The notes under the pieces: model-generated
Database searches by the model: none
What the model saw: only the letters and a program-made list of their open reading frames with translations
What the model was told of the DNA's origin: nothing
Shown: positions 15,567 through 26,081 of the stretch, one piece after another
How positions within the stretch are numbered: position 1 is the stretch's first letter
How the letters are laid out: each line of letters opens with the position of its first letter
Origin: Flavobacteriia bacterium
Lineage (GTDB): Bacteria; Bacteroidota; Bacteroidia; Flavobacteriales_D; Crocinitomicaceae
Assembly: GCA_947462925.1 (NCBI GenBank)
Contig: CANHQP010000002.1
Location: 57,599 to 121,598, forward strand
Length of the DNA: 64,000 nt
Direction: 5' to 3'
Program-made: the position numbers and the translations under genes

Positions 15567-18542
15567 CTACAAAACAATATTCACAATCCTCCCAGGCACT
15601 ACAATCATCTTTTTAGGCGCTTTGCCTTCTAAATAATGTTGCGTTTTCTCTAGACCTAGTACGTGCGCTTCGGCGTCTTCTTTCGACATGTCAGCTGGTA
15701 ATTCAACTGAGAAACGAACTTTTCCGTTGAAGGAAATTGGGTAAGAGAATGCCGATTCAACCAGATAATCTGGGTTGAACGTTGGGAAAGGTGCTACATT
15801 GATTGAACCTGCTTCGTATCCTAATTTTACCCACAATTCTTCTGAAATGTGCGGTGCATAAGGTGACAACATGATCAACAAATCTTTCAAAATTGCGCGG
15901 TTGTTGCATTTTTGCTCGCCCAACTCATTCACGGCAATCATGAAGTTTGAAACGCCTGTATTGAATGAAAAACGCTCTAAATCAATGCTGATTTTTTGTA
16001 TCGTTTTGTGCAAGGTTTTCAATGAATCTTTACTTGGCGCTTCGTCGGAAATCAACAAATTGCCCGTTTGATCGTGAAACAAACGCCAAAATTTGCGCAA
16101 GAAATTGTGTACTCCGTTTATTCCTTTCGTATCCCAAGGTTTGCTTTGCTCCAAAGGACCCAAAAACATTTCGTACATTCGCAAAGTGTCCGCACCGAAT
16201 TTTTCAACCAACTCGTCTGGAGTTTGAACGTTGAATTTCGATTTGGACATTTTTTCAACTTCAGAACCACAGATGTAAGTTCCATCATCTTCGTAAATAA
16301 ATTCTGCGTTTTTGTATTCTTCTCGTGAATTTTTGAACGCTTCAATATCTAATTTATCGTTGTCAACGATTGAAATGTCGACGTGAAGTTCATTTGTAAT
16401 GAAAAGTGGATTTATTTCGTTAGGACTTGTATTATTTTTATCAGCAATAAAATTGATTATTGTTTCATTGGTAATTTGTCTCAAAGGATTCTTAGAATCA
16501 CCTATTTTTTCAAAGAGACTTTTTGAAATAAAAATAGATTTTAAATTGTCAGTACTTTGTGTGTTCAATTTACTGTAGTGAAGTTTGTACACCAAACTCG
16601 ATCTCCCCAAAATCATCCCTTGATTGATCATCTTTTGAAATGGCTCATCAAATCCAATGAAACCTAAATCATACAAGAATTTCGTCCAAAAACGGGCGTA
16701 TAACAAGTGTCCTGTCGCGTGTTCAGAACCACCGATGTATAAATCTACATTCTTCCAGTAATCCACTTTTTCCTTGCTCACAAATTCTTGTTCGTTGTGC
16801 GGATCCATGTAGCGCAAGAAATACCAAGAACTTCCTGCCCAACCTGGCATCGTGTTCAATTCCATCGGGAAAACGGTTTCATGGTCGATGTTCACATTGT
16901 CCACAATTTGATTGTCCACCGTGTCCCAAGCCCAAACTGGCGCATTTCCTAGTGGCGGTTGTCCGTCTTCTGTCGGCAAATATTTTTCTACTTCCGGTAA
17001 AATAATCGGCATGTAGCGCGCATCAATCATGTGCGGTTTTCCGTTTTTGTAATATACTGGAAACGGTTCACCCCAATATCTTTGTCTGGAAAAAACAGCA
17101 TCACGCAAACGGTAATTCGTTTTTCCTTTTCCTAGTTCTTTTGCTTCAATTGCCTCAATTGCAGCTTTCATCGCTTCTTTCACAGTCAATCCAGTCAAAA
17201 ATCCAGAATCTGCAATTTTTCCTTCTTTTTCGGTGTAAGCTGCTTCAGAAATATCAATGTTTTCAAATATATTCTTGATTTCCAATCCAAAATGATTGGC
17301 AAAATCCCAATCACGTTGGTCGCCACAAGGCACCGCCATCACCGCGCCTGTTCCGTAAGATGCCAAAACATAATCACCAATCCACAATTGCACTTTTTCG
17401 CCCGTAAACGGATGAACTGCATACGAACCAATGAATTCTCCTGAAATGTTTTTGACATTCGCTTGGCGGTCGCGTTCGGTTTTCAAAGACGATGCTTTCA
17501 CGTAATTTTCAACGGCTTCGCGTTTGTCCTCAGTTGTCAATTTTGCTACCAATGGATGCTCAGGGGCCAATACGAGAAATGAAACGCCGAAAATGGTGTC
17601 AGGACGGGTAGTGAAGACTTCGATTGATTCATTGATTTCTAACATTTCCTCCCCCTCGGTCCCCCTCCAAAGGGGGAAGCATACGGAACAACCTTGCGAT
17701 TTACCGATCCAATTGCGTTGTTGATCCTTGATTGAATCTGTCCAATCCAAACCGTCTAAACCTGTGATCAAACGTTCTGCATAAGCTTTGATTCGCATCG
17801 ACCATTGGCGCATTTTCTTTTGTTCCACTGGATGACCGCCACGTTCAGAAACGCCGTTGATGACTTCGTCATTTGCCAGAACAGTTCCCAACGCAGGACA
17901 CCAATTCACCCATGAATCAGCCAAATAGGCCAAGCGATATTGTTGTAAAATAGCTTCTTTTTTCTCGTGATCAAATCCATTCCACGTTTCCGCATTGAAT
18001 GTTTCTTCACAATCCGTAGTCGCATCAACGACTGTATTTCCAACACTTGCAAAAATCAATTCAAGTTCCGAAATGCGTTCTGCTTGTTGGGTTTTATTGT
18101 TGTACCAGCAATCAAAAAGTTGTGTAAAAATCCATTGTGTCCATTTATAATACTCAGGACTAGAGGTTCTTACTTCTCTTGACCAATCAAATGAAAATCC
18201 AATTTTGTCCAATTGTTCGCGGTAGCGCGCGATGTTTTCTTTGGTCGTTTTGTCTGGATGTTGACCAGTTTGAATCGCATATTGTTCTGCTGGAAGACCG
18301 AAAGAATCGTATCCCATTGGGTGCAACACATTGAAACCTTGCAAACGTTTGTAGCGCGCAAAAATATCTGAAGCAATATATCCAAGCGGGTGACCCACAT
18401 GCAAGCCTGCTCCCGAAGGATAAGGAAACATGTCCAGCACATAATATTTTGGTTTTTCAGAATTATCCTCCGCTTTGAACGTTTGATTTTCAGCCCAAAA
18501 CTGGCGCCATTTTGCTTCGATTTCACGAAAATTGTACTCCAT
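15567..18542 (-). CDS. leuS: Leucyl-tRNA synthetase
   Basis: A 991-residue class I aminoacyl-tRNA synthetase that charges tRNA-Leu in the cytoplasm. The HIGH-type motif is HVGHPLGY (about 47-54) and the KMSKS motif is EKMSKSKFN. The CP1 editing domain begins near residue 305 with [13 protein letters not shown]. It is longer than the roughly 860 residues of the E. coli enzyme, mainly through insertions near residues 670-770 and between the halves of the catalytic domain. Residues 288-299 are encoded by a G-rich palindromic repeat lying in frame. The gene diverges from the histidine kinase gene. Confidence 0.97.
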   Translation of the reverse strand: MEYNFREIEAKWRQFWAENQTFKAEDNSEKPKYYVLDMFPYPSGAGLHVGHPLGYIASDIFARYKRLQGFNVLHPMGYDSFGLPAEQYAIQTGQHPDKTTKENIARYREQLDKIGFSFDWSREVRTSSPEYYKWTQWIFTQLFDCWYNNKTQQAERISELELIFASVGNTVVDATTDCEETFNAETWNGFDHEKKEAILQQYRLAYLADSWVNWCPALGTVLANDEVINGVSERGGHPVEQKKMRQWSMRIKAYAERLITGLDGLDWTDSIKDQQRNWIGKSQGCSVCFPLWRGTEGEEMLEINESIEVFTTRPDTIFGVSFLVLAPEHPLVAKLTTEDKREAVENYVKASSLKTERDRQANVKNISGEFIGSYAVHPFTGEKVQLWIGDYVLASYGTGAVMAVPCGDQRDWDFANHFGLEIKNIFENIDISEAAYTEKEGKIADSGFLTGLTVKEAMKAAIEAIEAKELGKGKTNYRLRDAVFSRQRYWGEPFPVYYKNGKPHMIDARYMPIILPEVEKYLPTEDGQPPLGNAPVWAWDTVDNQIVDNVNIDHETVFPMELNTMPGWAGSSWYFLRYMDPHNEQEFVSKEKVDYWKNVDLYIGGSEHATGHLLYARFWTKFLYDLGFIGFDEPFQKMINQGMILGRSSLVYKLHYSKLNTQSTDNLKSIFISKSLFEKIGDSKNPLRQITNETIINFIADKNNTSPNEINPLFITNELHVDISIVDNDKLDIEAFKNSREEYKNAEFIYEDDGTYICGSEVEKMSKSKFNVQTPDELVEKFGADTLRMYEMFLGPLEQSKPWDTKGINGVHNFLRKFWRLFHDQTGNLLISDEAPSKDSLKTLHKTIQKISIDLERFSFNTGVSNFMIAVNELGEQKCNNRAILKDLLIMLSPYAPHISEELWVKLGYEAGSINVAPFPTFNPDYLVESAFSYPISFNGKVRFSVELPADMSKEDAEAHVLGLEKTQHYLEGKAPKKMIVVPGRIVNIVL
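17649..17680. repeat. REP-like G-rich palindrome inside leuS
   Basis: On the coding strand it reads as CCCCCTTTGGAGGGGG followed by ACCGAGGGGGAG. This looks like an element I associate with many intergenic copies in Bacteroidota genomes. Here it is read in frame as residues 288-299 of LeuS ([10 protein letters not shown]), at the junction entering the CP1 editing domain. Base composition differs sharply from the AT-rich surroundings. Confidence 0.6.
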
Positions 18543-18568
18543 AGTCGATGTGATTCAATTTGAAGGTG

Positions 18569-18576
18569 CAAAGATA
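18569..18576 (-). promoter_or_regulatory. Candidate minus-7 box for leuS
   Basis: On the minus strand TATCTTTG matches TAnnTTTG exactly, 26 bases before the leuS ATG. No convincing minus-33 partner. Confidence 0.45.
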
Positions 18577-18644
18577 GGAATATCAACGATATTGGATTCA
18601 TACACAAAATAGAATAAAGCATAAATTATCCATAGGATTTTGTC

Positions 18645-18678
18645 TTTGAGATCAATAAAAGGTCAAAATTTACTTTTG
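18645..18678 (+). promoter_or_regulatory. Candidate promoter for the histidine kinase gene
   Basis: TTTG at 18645-18648 and TACTTTTG at 18671-18678 are 22 bases apart, within the range for Bacteroidota sigma-A promoters. The ATG follows at 18714. Confidence 0.5.
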
Positions 18679-18713
18679 CTTAGTCACGAATTAACACTAA
18701 ATTAGTGCCCTAT

Positions 18714-20912
18714 ATGAAATCGAAAAAATTTTATTTTCACGGGTTATTTTTACTCCTTGCATTAACTTGGAGTACAATTTCTTATGGGCAATTAAGATTA
18801 TATCCAAGCGATAAGAATTCGAAAGAATATTTCTGGAAGATGTACGATTTGGGGAAGAAGTACCAATCTTCAAATTTGCAAAAGGCTGATTCAATGCGTG
18901 CTGTGTTATTGAATCTTTGTAACAAACATGGAAATTACGAAAAGTTTTATGCACTGGTTTTTGATGCTGATATTGATAAAATTCATGGTGATCGAGATGT
19001 TTATTACCGTAAAATCTTGCAATTACAACCCTATCAAGAAAAGCTAAATTCGCCGAAAGTAAATTTAGAAATTAATCAAAAACTGGGAGAGTATTACATC
19101 AATTCGAGGGATTTTGATCAATCAGATTTTTATTTGAAACAAGCGTTAAAACTGAGTAAAAGGCGCAGAGACAACAAAGAAATTTCTGAGACTTTTTCGA
19201 TGTTTGCCATGAAAGAAATACAACGCAATCAGAAAGATAGTGCGATGTATTTTGTGAAAGAAGCAATTCAATATGGTCGTCGCTCTGCAAACAAAGGAGC
19301 AATGGCTGCTGCATTCAATACGCAAGCGTTGGTTTATGCCTATTTTGGTCAAGTTGAATTGAGTGTTTCCAAAAACTTAATTGCCTTACAGTTGGCTTCC
19401 GAAGTGGAAGATTTACCTAAAATGGCTAAATATTCATTAGACTTAGGTGAATCTCAATTGTCTATTTTGAATTACCGAGAAGCGGAATTGTATTTCAATC
19501 AAGTGCAAGAAGTTGCTTCAAAATTAAAAGACAAAAGGTTGAGTGCCTTGGCTTTGGTGAATTTAGGAATCATTTACAGAATCGATAAAAATTACGAGAA
19601 AGCGATTGATTTTCAAACGAAAGCAGTCAAAATTTTAAGCATGTTAAACGATTTTGATGGTTTAGGAATCGCCCACAACAACTTGGGAGATATTTACCGA
19701 GAACAGAAGAATTATTCTAAAGCTTTGAGCAACTACAACAAAGCATTGGTGTTTTTTGAATCAAGCGGAAACAAAGAAAGTATAGCCACTGTTTATCATA
19801 ATGTTGGAATAGTCTTTGAAAAACAAGGGAAACATGCAAATGCGTTGAATTATTTGAACCGGTCAGTGGAGATCAGGTCGCAATTTGGATTTAAAGGTGC
19901 GATTTACAGCACTTACAAGGCAATTTCTGAAGTGTATGAAAAGACGAATAATTACAAATTGGCGCAAAATTATTTGAAGTTATATGCCGATTATGCAGAC
20001 AGTGCAAAGACCATTGAATCAAGCGCTAAAATCGCGGAATTGAATGAATTATACCGATCTGAGCAAAGAGAAAGACTAATTTCCGTGCAAGCAGATTCAA
20101 TTGAACGTCAAAAACAAGAGAAAACCTTAACTTCAACCAAATTAGAAAATGTCCAACTGAAAAACAACATGCAAGCCTATATCATTACAGGTTTTGCAAT
20201 TTTGTTGGTTTTGGCTGGTGTAATTGGTTTTTATCGATGGAATCAAACCAAAATCAAGCAACAGCAACAGGAGGCAGAAATGAATCAAACGTTGTTGAGA
20301 ACACAGATGAATCCACACTTTGTTTTTAATGCGATGTCGGTGATTCAGAGTTACATTTATGACAATGATACCCAAAATTCTTCGCGGTTTTTGGTTAATT
20401 TTTCCAAGTTGATGCGATTAATTTTGGAAAATTCTTCCAAAGAATTTATTCCGATGGAAACCGAAGTGGATATTTTGGACAAATATTTGAGCATACAAAA
20501 ATTGAGATTTGAAGAACGTTTCGATTTTGACATTAAGGTCGATGAAAAATTGTTAGATGAAGGCGCAATCATTCCACCGATGATCACACAGCCTTTCATT
20601 GAAAATGCCATTGAACACGGGCGTTTACACTTGAAAGAAGATGGTTTTATTCATGTGCATTTCTTTGAAAAAAACAAGATGCTTTTCATTACGATTGAAG
20701 ACAATGGAGTAGGCAGAAAAGGGGCAGAACAAAACAAGAAAAGTTCAGATCACAAGAGTATGGCGATGAAAATTACAAGCGACCGTATAGATAATTTGAA
20801 CAAAAAATACCGTGCAGAAGGATTTATGTTGATAGAAGATTACAATAAAATTGAAGAAACTGGAACAAAAGTGTTAATTTCGATACCTTATCGTGTTAAT
20901 GCGCAAAATTAA
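18714..20912 (+). CDS. TPR-containing LytS-type sensor histidine kinase
   Basis: A 732-residue protein. ATG 18714 gives a signal peptide (MKSKKFYFHGLFLLLALTWS); an in-frame GTG nine bases upstream is less likely. Residues about 40-440 are tetratricopeptide repeats, probably periplasmic. A membrane helix spans about 484-506 (YIITGFAILLVLAGVIGFY). The cytoplasmic kinase domain follows: QMNPHFVFNAM with phospho-acceptor H535, then an HATPase domain with QPFIENAIEHG and EDNGVGR. It lies 12 bases upstream of a LytTR regulator gene and should phosphorylate it. The ligand sensed is unknown. Confidence 0.93.
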   Translation: MKSKKFYFHGLFLLLALTWSTISYGQLRLYPSDKNSKEYFWKMYDLGKKYQSSNLQKADSMRAVLLNLCNKHGNYEKFYALVFDADIDKIHGDRDVYYRKILQLQPYQEKLNSPKVNLEINQKLGEYYINSRDFDQSDFYLKQALKLSKRRRDNKEISETFSMFAMKEIQRNQKDSAMYFVKEAIQYGRRSANKGAMAAAFNTQALVYAYFGQVELSVSKNLIALQLASEVEDLPKMAKYSLDLGESQLSILNYREAELYFNQVQEVASKLKDKRLSALALVNLGIIYRIDKNYEKAIDFQTKAVKILSMLNDFDGLGIAHNNLGDIYREQKNYSKALSNYNKALVFFESSGNKESIATVYHNVGIVFEKQGKHANALNYLNRSVEIRSQFGFKGAIYSTYKAISEVYEKTNNYKLAQNYLKLYADYADSAKTIESSAKIAELNELYRSEQRERLISVQADSIERQKQEKTLTSTKLENVQLKNNMQAYIITGFAILLVLAGVIGFYRWNQTKIKQQQQEAEMNQTLLRTQMNPHFVFNAMSVIQSYIYDNDTQNSSRFLVNFSKLMRLILENSSKEFIPMETEVDILDKYLSIQKLRFEERFDFDIKVDEKLLDEGAIIPPMITQPFIENAIEHGRLHLKEDGFIHVHFFEKNKMLFITIEDNGVGRKGAEQNKKSSDHKSMAMKITSDRIDNLNKKYRAEGFMLIEDYNKIEETGTKVLISIPYRVNAQN

Positions 20913-20924
20913 AATTTCATAAAC

Positions 20925-21665
20925 ATGAAAGCAGTAATTATTGATGACGAGAAAAGAACTAGAGAATTAATCGCTAAAATGATTGAATCTTTCGGTCTTG
21001 GAATTGAAACTTTTCCAATTGGAGAAAGTGTTGAATCTGGTTTACAAGCAATTGAAACGATTCATCCAGACTTGGTCTTTTTAGATATCCAAATGCCTGA
21101 TGGTACTGGTTTTGATTTGCTTAAAATGATTCCGCAGAAAAATTTTGAAGTGATCTTTATTACTGCACATGAAGAATTTGCAATCAAAGCAATCAAATTC
21201 AGTGCTTTGGATTATATTCTTAAACCAATCGATTCCGAAGATTTGAAGCAAGCGGTACTTCGTGCGGTAAATACAATCGACCATAAACGTGAAGAAAGTC
21301 AATTTGAAGCTTTGCAATTAAACATGCAACCTACGCAAAGAAGAAGGTTGGTCTTAAAAACGCAAGAAAGTGTGCATGTGGTTGATTTAGATAAAATTGT
21401 GCGCTGCGAAGCAGATAGAAATTATACGTCATTTTTCTTAACTGAAGGTAAAAAAATCTTGGTTTCTAAAACCTTGAAAGATTATGAAACGCTTTTAACG
21501 GGTTACAACTTTTTGCGTGTACAACAATCACATTTAATCAACCTTGATTTTGTAGAAAGATACGACAAAGGAAATGGTGGTTCAGTGGTGATGAAAGATG
21601 GTTCAGAAGTGCCTTTGAGTCCTGCAAAAAGAGATATTTTCTTCAAGATTCTGGAAAATTTGTAG
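20925..21665 (+). CDS. LytTR-family response regulator
   Basis: A 246-residue regulator. The receiver domain (1-120) has the acidic pair IDDE at 7-8, phospho-acceptor D54 (FLDIQMPDG) and K100. The LytTR DNA-binding domain (about 145-246) has VDLDKIVRCEADRNYTSFFL and FLRVQQSHLINLDFV. It is encoded directly after the TPR histidine kinase and forms its two-component partner. Such proteins bind direct repeats upstream of target promoters; no target is apparent here. Confidence 0.95.
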   Translation: MKAVIIDDEKRTRELIAKMIESFGLGIETFPIGESVESGLQAIETIHPDLVFLDIQMPDGTGFDLLKMIPQKNFEVIFITAHEEFAIKAIKFSALDYILKPIDSEDLKQAVLRAVNTIDHKREESQFEALQLNMQPTQRRRLVLKTQESVHVVDLDKIVRCEADRNYTSFFLTEGKKILVSKTLKDYETLLTGYNFLRVQQSHLINLDFVERYDKGNGGSVVMKDGSEVPLSPAKRDIFFKILENL

Positions 21666-21672
21666 TTGAAAA

Positions 21673-22215
21673 ATGAAGTACTCAAAACTGCTTTATTGCT
21701 TATTTTTTTTCCTTTTTTCTCAAGCTGTTTTCAGTCAAACCGAATTCATTGACGCTAAATCCAAAAAAATCGATTCTCTTTTCAAAGTCAATGCCTTGGA
21801 AGAAAAAGTTTTCCCGCAAATGTCACGTTGTGGCGGTAGTTTGAAAGGGTATTATTTGAAAAATGAATTGATTCTTATTCACACACTTTACAGCGGCCCG
21901 ATGGGTTTTACCGATACCAAATGGTACATCGAAAATGGTAAATTATTCAAATCAGTCCAATTTGGTTTTGAATACGAAGAACCTGAAAATCTTGATGAAT
22001 ATTGCAAAACACATCAAACTGCCAACCATGAATGTGATTTCAGCGCTTTAAAAGCAAAAACTTATCGTTCTGTGTTTTACGACTACAAAAAGTTGATTTC
22101 TTTCAGCAAAATCGAAAACAATGAACCTGTGATCTTAACCAAAGAAAATCAAAAATCTGAAATCAAGCTTCTCAAATCTTGTTTTAAATCTTTGGTTGAG
22201 GAATTGAAAAAGTAG
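21673..22215 (+). CDS. Secreted protein of unknown function
   Basis: A 180-residue protein with a signal peptide (MKYSKLLYCLFFFLFSQAVFSQ) and a mature domain containing five cysteines (RCGGSLKGYY, EYCKTH, HECDF, KSCFK). No family recognised. It starts seven bases after the response regulator stop, so it is probably in the same transcript. It could be an accessory of the two-component system, though nothing but position says so. No lipobox and no membrane helix beyond the signal. Confidence 0.7.
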   Translation: MKYSKLLYCLFFFLFSQAVFSQTEFIDAKSKKIDSLFKVNALEEKVFPQMSRCGGSLKGYYLKNELILIHTLYSGPMGFTDTKWYIENGKLFKSVQFGFEYEEPENLDEYCKTHQTANHECDFSALKAKTYRSVFYDYKKLISFSKIENNEPVILTKENQKSEIKLLKSCFKSLVEELKK

Positions 22216-22284
22216 CTTTCTATTCCCAAAATACAGGAAATTTTTCCTATTCTTTCAATGCGTAATATTCCGTAACTTTACACC

Positions 22285-22599
22285 ATGATTTTGTATAATG
22301 TAACGGTAAGTATCGATCAATCTGTGCACCAAGATTGGTTGCAATGGATGCGTGAAACACATATTCCTGAAGTGTTGGCAACAGGCTGCTTTTTAGAAAG
22401 CAGATTGTCGCGAATTCAAGGCGAAGAGGAGGGAGGAGTCACTTTTTCAGTGATGTATTTGGCGCCTAGTCAAGAGAAATACGACGAATATCAGCAAGTT
22501 TACGCTCCTAAATTGCAAGCAGATCATACATCGCGTTACATTGGAAAATTTGCTGCTTTTAGAACTGTTTTACAAGTGGTTGAAGAATTTAAAGTATGA
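22285..22599 (+). CDS. DUF4286 family protein
   Basis: A 104-residue soluble protein ([30 protein letters not shown]) with the ferredoxin-like pattern of DUF4286, common next to rsmA in Bacteroidota. Function unknown. Its last four bases overlap the rsmA start, which suggests translational coupling. TAACTTTA just upstream of the ATG is one base off the minus-7 consensus. Confidence 0.85.
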   Translation: MILYNVTVSIDQSVHQDWLQWMRETHIPEVLATGCFLESRLSRIQGEEEGGVTFSVMYLAPSQEKYDEYQQVYAPKLQADHTSRYIGKFAAFRTVLQVVEEFKV

Positions 22600-23378
22600 C
22601 GGTAAAAGCAAAAAAACACCTCGGACAGCATTTCTTGATTGACAAAAATGTCAGTAAAAGAATCGCTGATCAATTTCAAGCACACCGCGGTTGCACCAAA
22701 GTGTTGGAAATAGGTCCTGGAATGGGCGCCTTGACTACTTTTTTGTTGGAAAACAAGGACCACCAAGTTTGGGCGATGGATGTGGATTCTGAATCCATTG
22801 TTTACCTAAATGAACATTTCCCCGCGCTCAAAGGCCGCATCATAGAAGCCGATTTTTTGAAAGACAATTTGGCGTTGCATTTCGGCACAGAACCTTTTGC
22901 GGTCGTTGGAAATTTCCCTTATAACATTTCATCGCAAATTCTTTTCCGTTGCTTGGAATACCGCAACCAAATCCCAGAAATCATGGGCATGTTTCAACGC
23001 GAAGTGGCATGGAGAATTGCTGAGAAACCGGGTTCTAAAGCGTATGGAATCATCAGCGTTTTGTTGCAAGCATTTTACGACATTGAATATTGTTTCACAG
23101 TTGATGAGCACGTTTTCGATCCGCCACCCAAAGTGAAATCTGGTGTAATTCGCCTCACAAGAAACGACCGCGACCAATTGCCGTGCGACGAAAAAAGATT
23201 CATCCAAGTGGTGAAAGCTTGCTTCAATCAAAGACGCAAAATGATCCGCAATTCAGTCAAAGCATTGATTGGCGACAAACCTTTCGAACACGAATTTTTG
23301 ACCAAACGTCCTGAACAATTGTCTGTCGATGATTTTATCAATTTGACAATGGCAATTGAGGCGGTAGATAAGTTGTGA
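22596..23378 (+). CDS. rsmA: 16S rRNA dimethyladenosine transferase
   Basis: A 260-residue SAM-dependent methyltransferase (KsgA family). The N-terminal [16 protein letters not shown] motif [11 protein letters not shown] (about 38-48), and catalytic [12 protein letters not shown] are all present. [14 protein letters not shown] and [14 protein letters not shown] are the conserved C-terminal blocks. It dimethylates two adjacent adenosines in helix 45 of 16S rRNA during small-subunit assembly. Length is normal. It is coupled to the DUF4286 gene. Confidence 0.97.
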   Translation: MTVKAKKHLGQHFLIDKNVSKRIADQFQAHRGCTKVLEIGPGMGALTTFLLENKDHQVWAMDVDSESIVYLNEHFPALKGRIIEADFLKDNLALHFGTEPFAVVGNFPYNISSQILFRCLEYRNQIPEIMGMFQREVAWRIAEKPGSKAYGIISVLLQAFYDIEYCFTVDEHVFDPPPKVKSGVIRLTRNDRDQLPCDEKRFIQVVKACFNQRRKMIRNSVKALIGDKPFEHEFLTKRPEQLSVDDFINLTMAIEAVDKL

Positions 23379-23411
23379 TTTGAAAAATAATTTGAACAGT
23401 TCAAGATTAAA

Positions 23412-24182
23412 ATGAAACGGGTTTTTTATTTCCTTTTTTGTGCAGTGCTATTGAGTTGTTCTGCTATTTCAAAATTTTCAAGAAAGCAAAACACGACTTT
23501 TTCTGTCAAATTAGACACACTAAAGTTTATTGATGTAGCAAGAAATAGGGAAATTCCCCTTGCGATTTTCAAACCATTATCTACCAAGATATTGAAAGAC
23601 CAAAAACTCATTGTTTTTAGTCATGGATATGGTCAAAATAAAGGTGGTGATTATCTTGAATATTCCTATTTGACAAATTATTTGGCTTCACAAGGATATT
23701 TTGTTGTCAGTATTCAACATGAATTAACCACTGACAGTTTATTGCCGCTTAAAGGAATTCCGCAAATTGTTCGACTACCATTTTGGGACAGAGGAGCTGA
23801 GAATATTCTTTTTGTTATCAACGAGTTAAAAAAATCAAATCCTGATTTAGACTTTGAAAATATTACGTTAATTGGGCATTCAAATGGTGGAGATATGACA
23901 GCCCTGTTTCCTCAGAAATATCCCAATATTGTTAAGAAAATAATTACACTAGACAATAGAAGAATGGCTTTTCCAAAGGCGAAAGGTCTAAAAGTTTATT
24001 CACTTAGATCAAGCGATCAACCTGCAGATGAAGGTGTTTTACCAAGTGCTGAAGACCAGAAAAAATTTGGAATGACCATTGTAAAACTTCCTAATACGAT
24101 TCATAATAATATGGATGACAACGCGAATGAAATGCAAAGGACCGAAATCAGAAATTATATTTTATCATTTTTGAAAGATTGA
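23412..24182 (+). CDS. Lipoprotein alpha/beta hydrolase
   Basis: A 256-residue lipoprotein; the lipobox ends at C16 (FCAVLLSC). The mature part is an alpha/beta hydrolase: HGYGQNKGG forms the oxyanion region, GHSNGGDM carries the nucleophile Ser, and NTIHNNMDD supplies a candidate His. The pattern is closest to PAF-acetylhydrolase or dienelactone-hydrolase-like enzymes. It probably sits in a periplasmic or outer membrane leaflet. Substrate is unknown. It follows rsmA by 33 bases on the same strand. Confidence 0.82.
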   Translation: MKRVFYFLFCAVLLSCSAISKFSRKQNTTFSVKLDTLKFIDVARNREIPLAIFKPLSTKILKDQKLIVFSHGYGQNKGGDYLEYSYLTNYLASQGYFVVSIQHELTTDSLLPLKGIPQIVRLPFWDRGAENILFVINELKKSNPDLDFENITLIGHSNGGDMTALFPQKYPNIVKKIITLDNRRMAFPKAKGLKVYSLRSSDQPADEGVLPSAEDQKKFGMTIVKLPNTIHNNMDDNANEMQRTEIRNYILSFLKD

Positions 24183-24193
24183 CTATTTTCCAA

Positions 24194-25090
24194 TCACCCA
24201 TAAACCTCCTTCAAAGCATCACTCAAATGCTCATACTGAAATACAAATCCTGCTTTTTTGATTTTTTCATTGGATGCGTTCACGCCTTCCAGCACCACGG
24301 TTGACATTTCACCTAAAATGGTTTTCAGTACAAATGCCGGAACATTGGGTAACCAGCGTTTTTTGTGCAATTGTTTGGCCAAGGTTTCCGTAAATACTAG
24401 ATTATTTACATTTTTCGCATTTGCATTGAAACTTCCCTCTAATCGATTCTCCATCACAAAATTGAATAAGTTAACCAAATCGGCGATGTGAATCCAAGGC
24501 ATCCATTGTTTTCCAGAGCCCAAAGCAGAAGTCAATCCCATTTTGATTGGTTTTGCGATGGTTTCCAACGCGCCCCCTTCAGCGGTAAGCACCACACTGA
24601 TTCGGATTTTAGAAACCACGCAAAAGGGAGACAATGAATCAGCAGCTTGTTCCCATTTTTCAACTACTTGCGACAAAAAATCTTTGCCAAAAGGATCATT
24701 TTCCTGGTAAACTTTCGCATGATTTTCGTAGCCGTAACAATTGATTCCCGAAGCTGAAATATATTGTTTCAATTCGGGAATTTGCGGAGCCAATGAAGCT
24801 AGAAAATGGGTTGGTTGAACACGAGAATCTATCATTTCTCGTTTTCGTTCTGTGGTCCATCGTTTGTCGGCAATCCCGGCGCCTGAAAGATTGATAATCG
24901 TGGTAACGCCTTTCAAAGCTGTCACATCAATTTCCTCTTTCGTTGGTTCCCAATGAAAAATATTTTTGCTTAAATCGCTTGGTTTTCTGGATAATACCCG
25001 AACTTCATGACCTTGTTTCAGCAAGAATGCTTGCATCTGTTTTCCAATCAATCCCGTTCCACCCGCCAACAATATAATCTGCTTTTCCAT
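24194..25090 (-). CDS. TIGR01777 family NAD-dependent epimerase-like protein
   Basis: A 298-residue Rossmann protein. AGGTGLIGKQMQAFL at the N-terminus binds the dinucleotide; NLSGAGIADKRWT and SASGINCYG are typical of the TIGR01777/YfcH group. A DUF1731 domain ends the protein (about 245-298, VPAFVLKTILGEMSTVVLEG). The usual catalytic Y-x3-K of extended SDRs is not evident (NCYGYENHAK). Physiological role unknown. It converges with the lipoprotein hydrolase gene, the stops being about ten bases apart. Confidence 0.9.
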   Translation of the reverse strand: MEKQIILLAGGTGLIGKQMQAFLLKQGHEVRVLSRKPSDLSKNIFHWEPTKEEIDVTALKGVTTIINLSGAGIADKRWTTERKREMIDSRVQPTHFLASLAPQIPELKQYISASGINCYGYENHAKVYQENDPFGKDFLSQVVEKWEQAADSLSPFCVVSKIRISVVLTAEGGALETIAKPIKMGLTSALGSGKQWMPWIHIADLVNLFNFVMENRLEGSFNANAKNVNNLVFTETLAKQLHKKRWLPNVPAFVLKTILGEMSTVVLEGVNASNEKIKKAGFVFQYEHLSDALKEVYG

Positions 25091-25164
25091 ATCTCAAAAA
25101 CAGCAAATTAGTCAATATGTTTGAGCGGCAAGAAATTTTAGTGATTTTTTAACCTTTTAGAAAG

Positions 25165-26070
25165 TCAAGGAATATCCACTTTTACAACTTGATGCACCTC
25201 GTAGGTGTTTTTGTCCATTACATAAACCAACAAGTGGCAATTTGCAGGGTCATATTGCGCAGGAAGTTTGTAGCTGTAATTCTGATAAAATTTACCATTT
25301 GAATTCAAATCTTCTGCTTTCAAAGGCCTTCCAAATGCTTTGCCATCGATGCTTCCTCTGTGCACATTGTGGTGTTCGTATGCTTCTTCAATCACTCCAC
25401 CAGGGAATTTTTGCTTGGAGATATATAACTCTTCAATCAAGTAAACAACAACAGTTAAATCCGTTGCGTTTTGAGTCATTGTATCTATTTCTGTGTGCAA
25501 AAATAAACCGCGTGTTGCAGGGTAATAGTTGGCAACCGCTTGAAGATTAGCATTCACAACATTGTCTGTCAAGGTTTGCGTTGTAGCACTTGTCCAATTA
25601 TTTGCACCTTGAAACATGGTTCCACTGAAATACTTTCTACTAACAGTACCTTTTGGATTTGCATCAAAACCGAATCCGTTCGCGAAAGTTGTGCCGTAAG
25701 CAATTCCTTGTGCATTCGTAAAATCGTAAGGAAATTCAGCGTCTGTCAGTTGGAAAGGTCCTGCACCTCCCGGAGAAGCATGAATCGATGCCACGAAAAC
25801 GCGACCTGGATTATCTGTTTCAATTTGTTCAGCGATTGTTCCTGCAGCAGGGCAATATACGCATTTGTGACCGGTGTAGTCTTCCAACAAAACATTTCTA
25901 TCTGTGTTCGTGTTCGCTGTAAATGTTGGCCAAGGATAAGTGCTCCAATCACCCGGGAATAATGTTTGATCCAATTCCGTTGGCGTTGCAGGAATGTACG
26001 GATGCTCAACCCTATCGCATGAAGCGAAAACTACTGCTAAAAAACTAACGATGAAAATACTTTTTTTCAT
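25165..26070 (-). CDS. Omp28-related lipoprotein
   Basis: A 301-residue lipoprotein. The start at 26068-26070 gives MKKSIFIVSFLAVVFASC with lipid-acceptor C18; the frame opens further upstream without a signal. LLEDYTGHKCVYCPAAG has a CxxC motif in a thioredoxin-like setting, as in Omp28-related proteins of Bacteroidota. It probably resides at the outer membrane. It is the last of three genes with a TlpA-like thioredoxin and a DUF6029 protein, with an 11-base gap to the latter. That set suggests redox handling or maturation of envelope proteins. Confidence 0.88.
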   Translation of the reverse strand: MKKSIFIVSFLAVVFASCDRVEHPYIPATPTELDQTLFPGDWSTYPWPTFTANTNTDRNVLLEDYTGHKCVYCPAAGTIAEQIETDNPGRVFVASIHASPGGAGPFQLTDAEFPYDFTNAQGIAYGTTFANGFGFDANPKGTVSRKYFSGTMFQGANNWTSATTQTLTDNVVNANLQAVANYYPATRGLFLHTEIDTMTQNATDLTVVVYLIEELYISKQKFPGGVIEEAYEHHNVHRGSIDGKAFGRPLKAEDLNSNGKFYQNYSYKLPAQYDPANCHLLVYVMDKNTYEVHQVVKVDIP

Positions 26071-26081
26071 AATGCTGAGTA

